64,000 bases of DNA from assembly GCF_002269345.1 (NCBI RefSeq), contig NZ_CP022889.1, positions 1,488,001-1,552,000 on the forward strand, in the 5' to 3' direction. Numbering within the stretch: position 1 is the stretch's first letter; the number at the start of each line of letters is the position of its first letter. The position numbers were made by a program, and so were the translations under genes. This stretch comes from Tsuneonella mangrovi. Its GTDB lineage: Bacteria; Pseudomonadota; Alphaproteobacteria; Sphingomonadales; Sphingomonadaceae. Positions 26,401 to 35,274 of the stretch are shown in pieces. The notes under the pieces are model-generated. The model made no database searches. It was given only the letters and a program-made list of their open reading frames with translations, and was not told the origin of the DNA.

Positions 26401-27759
26401 TCAGCCTCCCGCCACGGTCATCCCATCGATCCGGATAGTGGGCACGTTGATCGCGCGCCAGGTCTCCAGGTCGTTCGCAACGCGCATCCGGGAAAACATC
26501 TCGAGCAGGTTCCCGGCGATCGTGAATCCGGCGATCGGCCCGGTGATCTCGCCATTGACTATCCGCCTGCCCGCCGCGCCGCGACTGTAATCGCCCGTCA
26601 CCGGATTGACTCCCTGGCCGATGAGGTAATCGATCAGCACCCCGTCGCGAATGTCGGAAATGAGGTCGGCGACATCGGTCTCGCTCGCGAGCAGGTCGAG
26701 ATTGCTCGATCCGACCCCGGGCGATCCACCGATACCGCGGGTTGCGTTGCCGGTGAGGTCGAGCCCGAGCTGCGCAGCCGATGCGACGTTGGTCAGCCAG
26801 CCGGTGACCTGCCCGTTTTCGACCAAGGCCTTGCGCGCGGTCGGCACCCCTTCGCCGTCGAACGGCCGCGAGCGTTGGCCGCGCAGCTTGTGCGGATCCT
26901 CGACGATGCGGATATCGCTCGGGAACAGCATTTCCTTTTCGTGCCCGATCAGGAACGAGTGCTGGCGCGCGACTGCCGCACCCGACATCGCACCCACCAG
27001 GTGGCCGACGAGCGAACCGCCGACCCGCGGAGCGAACACCACCGGCATGGGTCCGCTGGCGATTGCCGCCGGATCGAGGCGCGCGACCGCGCGCTCGCCC
27101 GCCAGCCGACCGATCTCTTCCGGCGCAAGCAGGTCTTCGCGGTGGCGCATCGCGCGATAGGCGTAATCGCGCTGCATCGCTTCACCCGACCCGGCAATCA
27201 CGCTCGCCGAAATTCCGAAGCTGGTCCCGCGATAGCTGGCGGCAAAGCCGTTACTGGTCGCCAGCGTGACTTGCGCTTCGCTTGCGCTCGCTCCCCCGCC
27301 TTCGGAATTGGTCACTCCCGCAACCGCACGCGCGGCATCTTCGGCAGCGAGGGCCATCTCGCGCAGTTCCTTGGGAGAGATCGACGATGGATCGACAAGC
27401 TCGAAATCGGCAGCCTCACCCTTCAGGAGGCGATCTGCCGGGGCCAGCCCGGCGTATTTGTCCTCGGGTGCGATCCGGGCCATCGCGACCGCCCTCTCGG
27501 CCAGCTCGTCGATCGCTGCCGGCGAAAGGTCGCTGCCCGATACGCTCGCGGTCCGCTGGCCGACAAACACCCTGAGTCCCGCCTCGGCGCTTTCGGACCG
27601 ATCGACATCCTCGAGATTGCCGAGCCGCATCGAGATCGATTGCGACCGCGAAACGGTGTGCAACGCGTCCGCGTGGTCGGCGCCGTGGCGATGCGCGGCC
27701 TCGACGAGCGCTGCGGCAATGTCGAGGGCGGAATTGGTGGAAGGTGGAGCGATATTCAT
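26401..27759 (-). CDS. pmbA: PmbA/TldD-family metalloprotease subunit
   Basis: A 452-residue protein of the PmbA (TldE) type. With TldD it forms a protease that processes modified peptides (such as microcin B17) and degrades CcdA; TldD itself carries the HExxxH zinc site, which PmbA lacks, as here. Family segments include EGVPTARKALVENGQ and NATRGIGGSPGVGSSNL in the C-terminal half and TGDYSRGAAG near the end. The length is normal. No tldD is visible in the window. It is downstream of a small membrane protein gene on the same strand. Confidence 0.92.
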   Translation of the reverse strand: MNIAPPSTNSALDIAAALVEAAHRHGADHADALHTVSRSQSISMRLGNLEDVDRSESAEAGLRVFVGQRTASVSGSDLSPAAIDELAERAVAMARIAPEDKYAGLAPADRLLKGEAADFELVDPSSISPKELREMALAAEDAARAVAGVTNSEGGGASASEAQVTLATSNGFAASYRGTSFGISASVIAGSGEAMQRDYAYRAMRHREDLLAPEEIGRLAGERAVARLDPAAIASGPMPVVFAPRVGGSLVGHLVGAMSGAAVARQHSFLIGHEKEMLFPSDIRIVEDPHKLRGQRSRPFDGEGVPTARKALVENGQVTGWLTNVASAAQLGLDLTGNATRGIGGSPGVGSSNLDLLASETDVADLISDIRDGVLIDYLIGQGVNPVTGDYSRGAAGRRIVNGEITGPIAGFTIAGNLLEMFSRMRVANDLETWRAINVPTIRIDGMTVAGG

Positions 27760-27817
27760 CGCTCCCGGCTAGGCGGAGTGCGTGCGGCGGGCAAGCCGGT
27801 GTTTTGAAAGCAACTCG

Positions 27818-28201
27818 TCAGTTGAGCGCGGAAAGCGCCTTGAACATTCCCGTAAGGAGGAACGGCAGGCCGATCGCCAGCGCCCACAGGAACATCTGGT
27901 CGCGGCGAAACGCCGGACTATAGGCCGGGTCGGCGGCATCCGCGTCGGAGATCTCCATCCAGCGGCCCTCGAACGCGCGGCAAGCGGGAATGATTGCAGC
28001 AACCAGCACGACCAGCGCGATATAAGGCAGCATCGACGCAGAGCCGCTCTTCAATGCGTGGACCGTCACGAAAATCTGCAGTCCGGTGTAAACCAGCAAG
28101 GCGTAGGCAACGTTGTTGCTCATGCTCTTGCGCCAGTCGAGCGCGGCTCCATGATGTGCTTCATGCTCTTGCGGCGCGGCGCGATCGATTGCCTTACGCA
28201 T
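27818..28201 (-). CDS. small membrane protein, unknown
   Basis: A 127-residue protein starting at ATG 28201, which is preceded by GGGGAGA. The N-terminal 28 residues are polar, followed by hydrophobic helices at about 30-47, 54-72 and 105-121, with an acidic loop SDADAADPAYSP between the last two. I do not recognise a family. It lies 58 bp upstream of pmbA and may be cotranscribed with it. The reading frame is open further upstream to 28324, but that part looks non-coding. Confidence 0.65.
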   Translation of the reverse strand: MRKAIDRAAPQEHEAHHGAALDWRKSMSNNVAYALLVYTGLQIFVTVHALKSGSASMLPYIALVVLVAAIIPACRAFEGRWMEISDADAADPAYSPAFRRDQMFLWALAIGLPFLLTGMFKALSALN

Positions 28202-28365
28202 ACCCGGCACTCTCCCCTGTCTCTCTCCACCGGAGAGTATTCCAGATCGAGCGCCTCGCGGCAAGAGCGCTAACCATCCGTTGCAAACGGCGCTTCGTCG
28301 AATACCATGCACGAATCTTGCCAATCTGGCGAAAACGGTCTTTTCAGGCGGCTTCGCGCTGCTAC

Positions 28366-29157
28366 ATGACTGTCACGATGGACCTGATGGAAAGCGACAC
28401 CGCGATGCCCGCCGGGGCTGAACCTCCAATTTCGCAGGGCGGGCTCGAAGTGATTTCGATCGCCAAGAGCTACGACAAGCGCGCAGTGCTGACCGACATT
28501 TCGCTGCACGTTGCCAAAGGCGAAGTGCTTGGCCTGCTGGGCCCCAACGGCGCGGGCAAGACCACCTGCTTCTATTCGATCATGGGTCTGGTAAGGCCCG
28601 ATGCGGGCCGCATCCTGATGGACGGCGAGGATGTGACCAAGCTGCCGATGTATCGCCGCGCGATCCTCGGGCTCGGCTACCTGCCGCAGGAAACCAGCAT
28701 CTTTCGCGGCATGACCGTGGAGCAGAACATCGAATGCGTGCTCGAACTGGTCGAGCCGGATGCCGAAACGAGGGCCAGGGAACTCGACCGACTACTCGAC
28801 GAATTCGGCCTCCAGCGCTTGCGCGATACGCCGGCAATGGCGCTGTCGGGCGGCGAACGGCGGCGGTGCGAGATCGCCCGCGCGCTGGCTGCAAAGCCCT
28901 CGATCATGCTGCTCGACGAACCGTTCGCGGGGATCGATCCGCTCTCGATCAGCGACATTCGCGACCTGGTGAAGGATCTCAAGGAGCGCGGCATCGGCGT
29001 GCTGATCACCGATCACAACGTGCGCGAGACGCTCGATATCGTCGATCGCGCGTGCATTATATACGGCGGGCAAGTGCTGTTCGCCGGTTCGCCCGAAGCG
29101 CTCGTCGCCGATGAAAACGTGCGACGGCTCTACCTCGGCGAAGGTTTCACGCTGTGA
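28366..29157 (+). CDS. lptB: LPS export ABC transporter ATP-binding protein
   Basis: A 263-residue ABC ATPase: Walker A GPNGAGKT (near residue 65), Q-loop YLPQETSIF, signature LSGGERRR, Walker B IMLLDEPFAGIDP and H-loop TDHNVRET. The sequence YLPQE and the gene order lptB-rpoN identify LptB, which powers LPS transport with LptFG. The start is uncertain: ATGs occur at 28366, 28378, 28387 and 28405; the last has the best ribosome site (GGAAAG). lptA and lptC are not in this window. It lies 26 bp before rpoN. Confidence 0.93.
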   Translation: MTVTMDLMESDTAMPAGAEPPISQGGLEVISIAKSYDKRAVLTDISLHVAKGEVLGLLGPNGAGKTTCFYSIMGLVRPDAGRILMDGEDVTKLPMYRRAILGLGYLPQETSIFRGMTVEQNIECVLELVEPDAETRARELDRLLDEFGLQRLRDTPAMALSGGERRRCEIARALAAKPSIMLLDEPFAGIDPLSISDIRDLVKDLKERGIGVLITDHNVRETLDIVDRACIIYGGQVLFAGSPEALVADENVRRLYLGEGFTL

Positions 29158-29183
29158 CGACCGCGCCCTCGAAAGACTGACCG

Positions 29184-30650
29184 ATGGCGCTGGGCCCGCG
29201 GCTCGACCTCAGGCAATCGCAATCGCTGGTGATGACGCCGCAGCTCCAGCAGGCGATCAAGCTGCTGGCGCTGTCGAACCTCGAACTCGAAGCCTTCATC
29301 GGCGAGGCGCTCGAAGCAAACCCGCTGCTCGAGGCGGGCGAGGTCCGCGCCGATGACGCCCCGATCGAACCACTGGAGGAAATGCCGCGCGAGCCTGGTG
29401 CCGATACGGTGTCGGAAGGCGAAGCGGCACTCGACATCGACCCGGCCGCGCTCGACCGCGATCGCGATACCGGCGACGGCGAGTGGGGCAGCTCGATCTC
29501 GCTTGGCGGTCTGGGCGAGGAAGGCCCGGGGATCGACGAGCGCGGCGCGAGCGAGGGCCCAAGCCTTGCCGAACATCTCCACAGCCAGATTGGCGCAGTA
29601 GCCCAGGACCAGCGCCAGGCGCTAATCGTCGGCGCGCTGGTCGACCAGCTCGACGAGGCGGGTTACCTTGCGACGCCGCTCGCGGAAATGGTGGCGATGC
29701 TGGATGCCCCGCTGGCCGAAGTTGAAGAGGCGCTGGCCGTGCTCCAGTCGCTCGACCCGACCGGGGTCGGCGCACGCACCTTGGGCGAATGTATCGCGCT
29801 GCAGGCGAAGGAAGCCGATCGCTACGATCCGTGCATGGCGCGGCTGATCGACAACCTCGACCTGCTCGCGCGCGGGGAAATCGCCCGGCTCAAGCGGATG
29901 TGCGATGTCGATGACGAAGACTTCGCCGACATGCTGACCGAACTGCGCGGCTACGATCCCAAACCCGGACTCGCGTTCGGCGAGGCGGGCGAAGCGGCGA
30001 TCACTCCCGATGTGTTGATCGCTCCTGCCGCGAAGGGCGATGGCTGGGATATCCGATTGAACGAGGCAACCCTGCCGCGCGCGGTGGTCAACCGGCAATA
30101 CTATCTCGAGCTGCGCGGCGGCTGTGCCGACAAGCAGTCGCGCGCGTGGCTGAGCGAACAACTGGCCGAAGCCAACTGGCTGATCAAGGCGCTCGACCAG
30201 CGCGCCCGGACGATCCTCAAGGTCGCCGCCGAGATCGTGAAGCAGCAGGAAGGATTTTTCCGCCACGGGGTGTCCGACTTGCGTCCGCTGACCCTGCGTA
30301 CGGTGGCCGATGCGATCGAGATGCACGAAAGCACCGTTAGCCGGGTGACCAGCAACAAGTACCTCGCTTGCCCGCGCGGGACGTTCGAGCTCAAGTACTT
30401 CTTCACCAGTGGGGTCGGCAGTGCGGATGGAGAGGGCGCTTCGTCCGAAGCAGTCAAGGCGGCGATCAGGGAACTGATCGATGCCGAGGACCCGAAGAAG
30501 ATCCTGTCCGACGATACGCTGGTGACCCTGCTCAAGGATCGCGGGTTCGACCTCGCACGGCGCACGGTGGCGAAGTATCGCGAGGCTATGGGCATCGGCA
30601 GCAGTGTCGAGCGACGGCGCGCCAAGAAGCTGGCCGGGTTGGGTCGGTGA
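29184..30650 (+). CDS. rpoN: RNA polymerase sigma-54 factor
   Basis: A 488-residue sigma factor for promoters activated by AAA enhancer-binding proteins. Region I is Gln-rich (LRQSQSLVMTPQLQQAIKLL, residues 9-28), region II is an acidic linker of about 70 residues, and region III holds the core-binding and DNA-binding parts, ending in the RpoN box ARRTVAKYRE near residue 467. The helix-turn-helix region with HESTVSRVTSNKY is intact. It forms the common lptB-rpoN pair; it may be cotranscribed with lptB. Confidence 0.96.
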   Translation: MALGPRLDLRQSQSLVMTPQLQQAIKLLALSNLELEAFIGEALEANPLLEAGEVRADDAPIEPLEEMPREPGADTVSEGEAALDIDPAALDRDRDTGDGEWGSSISLGGLGEEGPGIDERGASEGPSLAEHLHSQIGAVAQDQRQALIVGALVDQLDEAGYLATPLAEMVAMLDAPLAEVEEALAVLQSLDPTGVGARTLGECIALQAKEADRYDPCMARLIDNLDLLARGEIARLKRMCDVDDEDFADMLTELRGYDPKPGLAFGEAGEAAITPDVLIAPAAKGDGWDIRLNEATLPRAVVNRQYYLELRGGCADKQSRAWLSEQLAEANWLIKALDQRARTILKVAAEIVKQQEGFFRHGVSDLRPLTLRTVADAIEMHESTVSRVTSNKYLACPRGTFELKYFFTSGVGSADGEGASSEAVKAAIRELIDAEDPKKILSDDTLVTLLKDRGFDLARRTVAKYREAMGIGSSVERRRAKKLAGLGR

Positions 30651-30680
30651 AGTTAGGCTGCGGCCAACGGGAGAACGATT

Positions 30681-31118
30681 ATGGCTGGGGACCTGGCTGA
30701 ACGCCGCATCGCGGTGGTGCGCGATCACATGGCGCTCGAGTGCGTGCACAACTGGGACGCGGTGATCGCGACCTTCGACGGACACCCGCGCTACGAAATG
30801 GCGACCGGTCAGGTGTTCGACGGCGAAGAGGCCGTGCGCGGCTATTTCGCGGGTTCGCGCGCGGTGTTTCCCGACCAGGCCAACGAAGTGATCGCAATCG
30901 CCCACGCCGATAACACCGTGTTGGTCGAATTCTGGCTGACGGGCACACACCTGGGGGCGGTGCGGCTCGGCGATCGGACGATCGAGCCGACAGGCAAGAC
31001 ATTACGCGCACGAATGGCGGCAAGTTTCGAATTCGCGCCCGGCAGCGACCGGATACTGATCGAGCGACCATACTACGACCAGCTGGGAATGCTGCGCTCG
31101 ATCGGCATCGCACCCTGA
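30681..31118 (+). CDS. SnoaL/NTF2-like protein
   Basis: A 145-residue protein with the cone-shaped NTF2/SnoaL fold pattern: an N-terminal helix (RRIAVVRDHMALECVHNWDAVIATF), a beta segment with YEMATGQVFDGEEAVRGYF, and later strands. Such proteins are ester cyclases, polyketide cyclases or small-molecule binding proteins. No catalytic set can be named. It lies 30 bp after rpoN on the same strand, with a GGGAGAA site before the start. Confidence 0.7.
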   Translation: MAGDLAERRIAVVRDHMALECVHNWDAVIATFDGHPRYEMATGQVFDGEEAVRGYFAGSRAVFPDQANEVIAIAHADNTVLVEFWLTGTHLGAVRLGDRTIEPTGKTLRARMAASFEFAPGSDRILIERPYYDQLGMLRSIGIAP

Positions 31119-31137
31119 GCGCCGGTGTTGCGCGAAA

Positions 31138-31207
31138 GACTCATAACATTTTCAGCAAGGCGCTTTACCTGCTGTTAACCTTTCTCGTTCAGATGTTTTG
31201 TGGTTAA
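31138..31207 (+). promoter_or_regulatory. ctrA promoter region with CtrA-box-like site and GANTC
   Basis: Upstream of ctrA are a GACTC (31138-31142, a GANTC methylation site of the CcrM type), a near-complete CtrA box TTTA-N7-TTAAC (31164-31179, one mismatch from TTAA-N7-TTAAC) and a further inverted TTAACC half-site (GGTTAA 31202-31207). The arrangement resembles the autoregulated, methylation-sensitive ctrA promoter known from Caulobacter. No -10/-35 was assigned with confidence. Confidence 0.5.
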
Positions 31208-31272
31208 TCGCAGGCAACACCTGTTTACACGGGGTTACCGCAAGAGTTCTGGGGCACAGGGGGGACCTACCC

Positions 31273-31968
31273 ATGCGCGTATTGCTGATTGAGGACGAGC
31301 CGACCACCGCGAAGGCGATCGAGCTCATGCTCACGACGGAGGGATTCAACGTCTATGGCACCGACCTGGGCGAAGAGGGCCTCGATCTGGGCAAGCTGTA
31401 TGATTACGACATCATCCTGCTCGACCTGAACCTGCCCGACATGCACGGGTACGACGTGCTCAAGAAGCTGCGCGTCGCCAAGGTGCAGACGCCGGTGCTG
31501 ATCCTTTCGGGCATTTCCGAGATGGACAGCAAGATCCGCAGCTTCGGCTTTGGCGCCGACGACTACGTGACCAAGCCGTTCCATCGCGAAGAGCTGGTCG
31601 CCCGCATCCACGCCGTGGTGCGCCGTTCGAAGGGCCACAGCCAGTCGATCATCCGCACCGGCAAGCTGGCGGTGAACCTAGATGCCAAGACCGTCGAAGT
31701 CGACGGCGCGCGGGTCCACCTGACCGGCAAAGAATACGCGATGCTCGAGCTGCTTTCGCTGCGCAAGGGCACCACGCTGACCAAGGAAATGTTCCTCAAC
31801 CACCTTTATGGCGGGATGGACGAACCCGAACTCAAGATCATCGACGTGTTCATCTGCAAGCTGCGCAAGAAATTGAGCCACGCATGCGGCGGTGACAACT
31901 ACATCGAAACCGTGTGGGGCCGCGGCTACGTGCTGCGCGATCCGCAGGAAGAGGCCGAAGCGGCCTGA
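31273..31968 (+). CDS. ctrA: cell-cycle response regulator CtrA
   Basis: A 231-residue OmpR-type transcription factor. The receiver domain (1-120) has the phosphoacceptor Asp51 in [11 protein letters not shown] and the conserved Lys in VTKPF; the winged-helix domain follows (about 125-225) with [23 protein letters not shown] and the recognition segment [14 protein letters not shown]. In alphaproteobacteria CtrA controls division, motility and, in several lineages, GTA production. It ends in an acidic Ala-rich tail. The start at 31273 is the family N-terminus [10 protein letters not shown] terminator follows. Confidence 0.96.
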   Translation: MRVLLIEDEPTTAKAIELMLTTEGFNVYGTDLGEEGLDLGKLYDYDIILLDLNLPDMHGYDVLKKLRVAKVQTPVLILSGISEMDSKIRSFGFGADDYVTKPFHREELVARIHAVVRRSKGHSQSIIRTGKLAVNLDAKTVEVDGARVHLTGKEYAMLELLSLRKGTTLTKEMFLNHLYGGMDEPELKIIDVFICKLRKKLSHACGGDNYIETVWGRGYVLRDPQEEAEAA

Positions 31969-32019
31969 TCACCCGAATACAACCCGCTCTTCTCCTCTAG
32001 GTCTTCGGAAGTGGGGGCG

Positions 32020-32055
32020 AACCGCCCGGTGCAGCGATGCTCCGGGCGGTTTTAC
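32020..32055 (+). terminator. intrinsic terminator after ctrA
   Basis: A 10-bp perfect stem (AACCGCCCGG with CCGGGCGGTT) with a 12-nt loop, followed by TTTA. It lies 50 bp after the ctrA stop and separates it from the convergent Crp-family gene. Confidence 0.85.
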
Positions 32056-32071
32056 TTTGGGTTGCGGACGT

Positions 32072-32776
32072 TCAGGTCATCGCCAGCAGCGTTAGCCGAG
32101 CCGGTTCGAACACTTCGATTACACCGTAGCTGCGCGCGATCAGGCCCTGCGCTTCGAGCGTCTTGAGCGCGGCGTTGGCGGTTGCCCGCGTGACCCCCAA
32201 TAGATCGGCGATTTCCTGCTGGGTCACGCCGACCGTCCGCGGCTCGGACCCGCCACCGGCGAGGTTCGCCAGCAATCCCGCCGTGCGCGCAAACGACGTG
32301 CCGCTGCGCATCCCCGCTAGCAGGTCGAGCGTTTCCTGCAGTTGCGCCGCCATTCCGCCGAGCAGCGCGCGCATCGCCGAGGGGTTTTCCGCCAAGACCC
32401 GCTCGAACAAGGCGCTGCCTATGAAGCGCACCCGTGCCGGGCCGCGCGCGAGTGAATCGACGATCCGCGGACGGTTGGCGAGGATCGCCAGCTCGCCGTA
32501 GGAATCGCCCGGCCCGAGAAGTGCGACCGACCGGAATTCCCCGCTCCGGAGGAACTGGCCGACCGAAACGGTGCCTTCCTCGATCAGGCAGAACCCTTCC
32601 GATTCGGTGCCGCGCTGGTGGATCAACTGCCCGTCGGAAAACAATTGCGACGGGCTGCCCGCGCGCAGTTGCACCTGGATGTCAGGTGCCAGCGCTTCGA
32701 ACATCATCGCCGCCAGCAGCGAGCGCAGCGGCGGGGACGGCGCAGCCTTGTCAGAAGAATGTTCGATATTTGACAT
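32072..32776 (-). CDS. Crp/Fnr-family transcriptional regulator
   Basis: A 234-residue regulator with a cyclic-nucleotide-binding-like beta roll (about 30-130; EEGTVSVGQF, GPGDSYGELAIL), a dimer helix and a C-terminal winged helix (about 175-220; TQQEIADLLGVTRATANAALKTLE). It has no Cys cluster for an FeS centre and lacks the full RxS phosphate-binding motif, so the ligand is unclear. The start at 32776 lies inside a 10-bp inverted repeat that is probably its own operator; a later start at MMFEAL is possible. It is divergent from the hydroxylase gene. Confidence 0.85.
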   Translation of the reverse strand: MSNIEHSSDKAAPSPPLRSLLAAMMFEALAPDIQVQLRAGSPSQLFSDGQLIHQRGTESEGFCLIEEGTVSVGQFLRSGEFRSVALLGPGDSYGELAILANRPRIVDSLARGPARVRFIGSALFERVLAENPSAMRALLGGMAAQLQETLDLLAGMRSGTSFARTAGLLANLAGGGSEPRTVGVTQQEIADLLGVTRATANAALKTLEAQGLIARSYGVIEVFEPARLTLLAMT

Positions 32777-32782
32777 TCTTCT
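32753..32782. promoter_or_regulatory. 10-bp inverted repeat in a divergent promoter
   Basis: AGAAGAATGT-N10-ACATTCTTCT is a perfect inverted repeat covering the annotated start of the Crp-family gene. The right arm overlaps TTGACA (32770-32775), a plausible -35 box for the rightward hydroxylase gene. A Crp-family dimer bound here could control both genes. The half-site AGAATGT differs from the usual TGTGA or TTGAT. Confidence 0.6.
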
Positions 32783-32825
32783 TGTGCCGATAGCGGTATT
32801 CGGGCCCCAAGAAAAGGAGAGAGAG

Positions 32826-33674
32826 ATGCCCCATTCGACCCTGGCCGTTGTCGCAATCTATCTCGGGTTCGCCTTGCTCGAACTCGTCGGCTCCAACCTG
32901 TTCGGCAAGCAGGAGCAGACCCGCGACGACGGGATCGTCGAGATTATCAGCATGACGATGCTGCTCGCGGTTACCCAGCCGGCAATCGTCGTGGCTGTTG
33001 CCGCGATCGCCGGAGCGGTCGCGCCGCAGTGGGCGGGAGCACTGGCCGGGATCAACGTGTTCGCGGCGATCGCGCTGTTCCTGGTGTGCGACGACATGAC
33101 GCAATACTGGTGGCACCGCGCGAGCCATTCGTTCCACTGGCTCTACAACCTCCACCGCGCGCACCACAACGCGCGCTACATGTCGGTGCGGCTCGTTTAC
33201 CGGAACAACATCATCTACTACGCGATGATGCCCGGCCTGTGGTTCGGCGGCCTGTTCATCTACCTCGGGCTCGGCTGGGCCTATGCCGGATACCTGGTGT
33301 TCAAGATGCTGGTGATCATCGGTGCGCACTCCGACGTTGCGTGGGACAAGCCGCTCTATCGCATCAAATGGTTGAGCCCCGTGATGTGGGTGGTCGAGCG
33401 GACCATCTCGACCCCGGCGACGCACCATGCCCACCACGGTCGCCATGCGTCCGACCCGGCAACCAACTACAAGGGCAACTACGGCAACCTGCTGTTCTTC
33501 TGGGACGTGCTGTTCGGCACCGCCAAGATCACCCGTACCTATCCGGAAAGTTACGGGGTTGAGAACCTTGCCCCCGCAACACTGGGCCAGCAGCTGCTGT
33601 GGCCGGTGTTCCCGGAGAACAAGGAAATGGACGAAGGCGCGCCGCAGCCGGTAGCCGCTGAAGCGACCGCCTGA
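32826..33674 (+). CDS. fatty acid hydroxylase / sterol desaturase family
   Basis: A 282-residue membrane di-iron enzyme with about four to five membrane helices. The His clusters are WWHRASH (near residue 97), LHRAHHN (near 110) and THHAHHGRH (near 200), which together bind two irons. Members hydroxylate or desaturate lipid tails, including ceramide or carotenoid-type substrates. Its neighbourhood to spt suggests a lipid role, but this is inference. A strong AAGGAGAGAG precedes the start. It is divergent from the Crp-family gene and followed by a two-way hairpin. Confidence 0.88.
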   Translation: MPHSTLAVVAIYLGFALLELVGSNLFGKQEQTRDDGIVEIISMTMLLAVTQPAIVVAVAAIAGAVAPQWAGALAGINVFAAIALFLVCDDMTQYWWHRASHSFHWLYNLHRAHHNARYMSVRLVYRNNIIYYAMMPGLWFGGLFIYLGLGWAYAGYLVFKMLVIIGAHSDVAWDKPLYRIKWLSPVMWVVERTISTPATHHAHHGRHASDPATNYKGNYGNLLFFWDVLFGTAKITRTYPESYGVENLAPATLGQQLLWPVFPENKEMDEGAPQPVAAEATA

Positions 33675-33697
33675 TCATTTTTCAACCAAAAGCCTGA

Positions 33698-33727
33698 GCG
33701 GTCGGGGTCAGACGATCCCGACCGCTT
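33698..33727. terminator. hairpin between convergent genes
   Basis: A 10-bp perfect stem (AGCGGTCGGG with CCCGACCGCT) that includes the spt stop codon. On the plus strand TTT follows directly; on the minus strand a T-rich stretch lies a few bases further. It probably terminates both the hydroxylase gene and spt. Confidence 0.6.
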
Positions 33728-34928
33728 TGCCTGCCCGCTCGAACATACCGAGGATCGTCCCGACTTCCTCTTCGGAATGCTCGGCGCAGAGCGAGCAGCG
33801 CAGCAACGTCATGTTGGCAGGCGTTGCCGGGGGACGCGCCAGGTTCACGTAGAGCCCTTCGTGCAACAGCGCCTCCCACATCGCTGCGCCGCGTTCGAGA
33901 TCGGGCATGATCACCGCCACGATCGCACTCTGAGGTTCCTTCGTGCCGAGCTCGAACCCGAGATCGGTCAGCCCCTTGTGGAGCCGCTTGGAATTCTCCC
34001 ACAAATGCGCGCGCTTGTTGTGCCCGGTGCTCATCAACTTGCGGATGCTGGTCGCGGCAGTGGCCACAACGCTCGGCGGGAGCGAGGCGGTAAACACGTA
34101 GGGACGGCACACCAGCCGCATGATCTCGAACTTGGGGTGGTTCGAAACGCAGAACCCGCCGACCGTGCCGACGCTCTTCGAGAAAGTACCGATCACGAAA
34201 TCGACATCGTCGAGACAGCCCTGGTCTTCGGCGACACCGCGACCGTTGGGGCCGATGAAGCCCATCGAGTGCGCTTCGTCGACCAGCACCATCGCGCCAT
34301 GCTTCTTGGCGACCGCGATCATCTCCTTGAGCGGAGCAATGTCGCCGAGCATCGAATAGACGCCTTCGAGCACGACCAGCTTGCCCGCGCCCTCGGGAAT
34401 ACGGCCCAGCCGCTTGTCCATCGCTTCGATATCATTGTGCTTGAACGGCACGATTTCGGCATTGCCCATCGCGCAGCCGTCCCAGATCGAAGCGTGGCTA
34501 TCGATATCGAGCACGACATAGTCGCCCTTGCCCGCGATCGTCGAAATGATCCCGAGGTTGGCCTGGTACCCGGTGGAAAACACCATCGCGTGGTCCATGC
34601 CGTAGAAGTCCTTGAGCGCGTCCTCGCACTCGCGGTGCCCCTGGTAAGTGCCGTTGAGCACGCGGCTGCCGGTGGTCCCCGAGCCGTATTCCTCGAGCGC
34701 CTTCTTGCCCGCTTCGATCACGTCGGGATCGAAGGTCATGCCCATGTAGTTGTAGGTGCCGAGCAGGATCGTGTCGCGCCCGTTGCAGATCGCGCGGGTG
34801 GGCGACAGCACCTTCTCCATCACCAGGTTGAAGGGATCTTCCAGCCCGGCATCGAGCAGGTCGGCACGCTGCTTGATCAGCGGGTCGAACTTGCTGAACA
34901 GGTCCGGCGTCTCGGCAGCTTCGCTCAT
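33708..34928 (-). CDS. spt: serine palmitoyltransferase
   Basis: A 406-residue PLP enzyme of the alpha-oxoamine synthase family that condenses L-serine with palmitoyl-CoA or an acyl-ACP to give 3-ketodihydrosphingosine, the first step of sphingolipid synthesis. The PLP lysine is Lys251 in GTFSKSVG; other marks are YNYMGM, DSHASIWDG and DEAHSMGFIG. It resembles the soluble sphingomonad enzyme rather than KBL or AONS (it begins SKFDPLIKQR and has GTYNYMGMT). Its start overlaps the stop of the acyl carrier protein gene (ATGA), indicating coupled expression. Confidence 0.93.
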   Translation of the reverse strand: MSEAAETPDLFSKFDPLIKQRADLLDAGLEDPFNLVMEKVLSPTRAICNGRDTILLGTYNYMGMTFDPDVIEAGKKALEEYGSGTTGSRVLNGTYQGHRECEDALKDFYGMDHAMVFSTGYQANLGIISTIAGKGDYVVLDIDSHASIWDGCAMGNAEIVPFKHNDIEAMDKRLGRIPEGAGKLVVLEGVYSMLGDIAPLKEMIAVAKKHGAMVLVDEAHSMGFIGPNGRGVAEDQGCLDDVDFVIGTFSKSVGTVGGFCVSNHPKFEIMRLVCRPYVFTASLPPSVVATAATSIRKLMSTGHNKRAHLWENSKRLHKGLTDLGFELGTKEPQSAIVAVIMPDLERGAAMWEALLHEGLYVNLARPPATPANMTLLRCSLCAEHSEEEVGTILGMFERAGKAVGIV

Positions 34929-35167
34929 TTGTTCTGCATCTCTGTTACTGCGTCGATCAGTTGGCCCCAGGTCTCGATTTCGGCCTGCTGGTTCATCGAG
35001 ATGATGATGTCGAATTCGTCCTCGATCGCAGCGACGAAATCCATCACCGTGAGGCTGTCGAACTCGAGGTCACCGGCAAAGGTAGTGTCCTCGTCTAGCG
35101 TCACGCCCTTCTTGTTGAAGGGTTCGATCAGCGTGCGGATGCGGGCATCGACTTCGGCGCGATCCAT
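34925..35167 (-). CDS. acyl carrier protein for sphingolipid synthesis
   Basis: An 80-residue acyl carrier protein with the phosphopantetheine site Asp37-Ser38-Leu39 (FDSLTVMDF) and the acidic helix-two surface typical of ACPs. It is translated just before spt with a 4-bp overlap and likely delivers the acyl chain to it. The start at 35167 (MDRAEVDAR) is family-like, preceded by GGAAAGG; the frame is open upstream to 35230. Confidence 0.92.
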   Translation of the reverse strand: MDRAEVDARIRTLIEPFNKKGVTLDEDTTFAGDLEFDSLTVMDFVAAIEDEFDIIISMNQQAEIETWGQLIDAVTEMQNK

Positions 35168-35274
35168 CGGTGGGCCTTTCCAATATTCTTCAGGGCAGGG
35201 AATGCCTGCCAATTGCGTGGCGCTTGCCAAAGCGGTCCATCGCGCCGCTTGTCAAGCGGCAGCGGCATCGGTCA

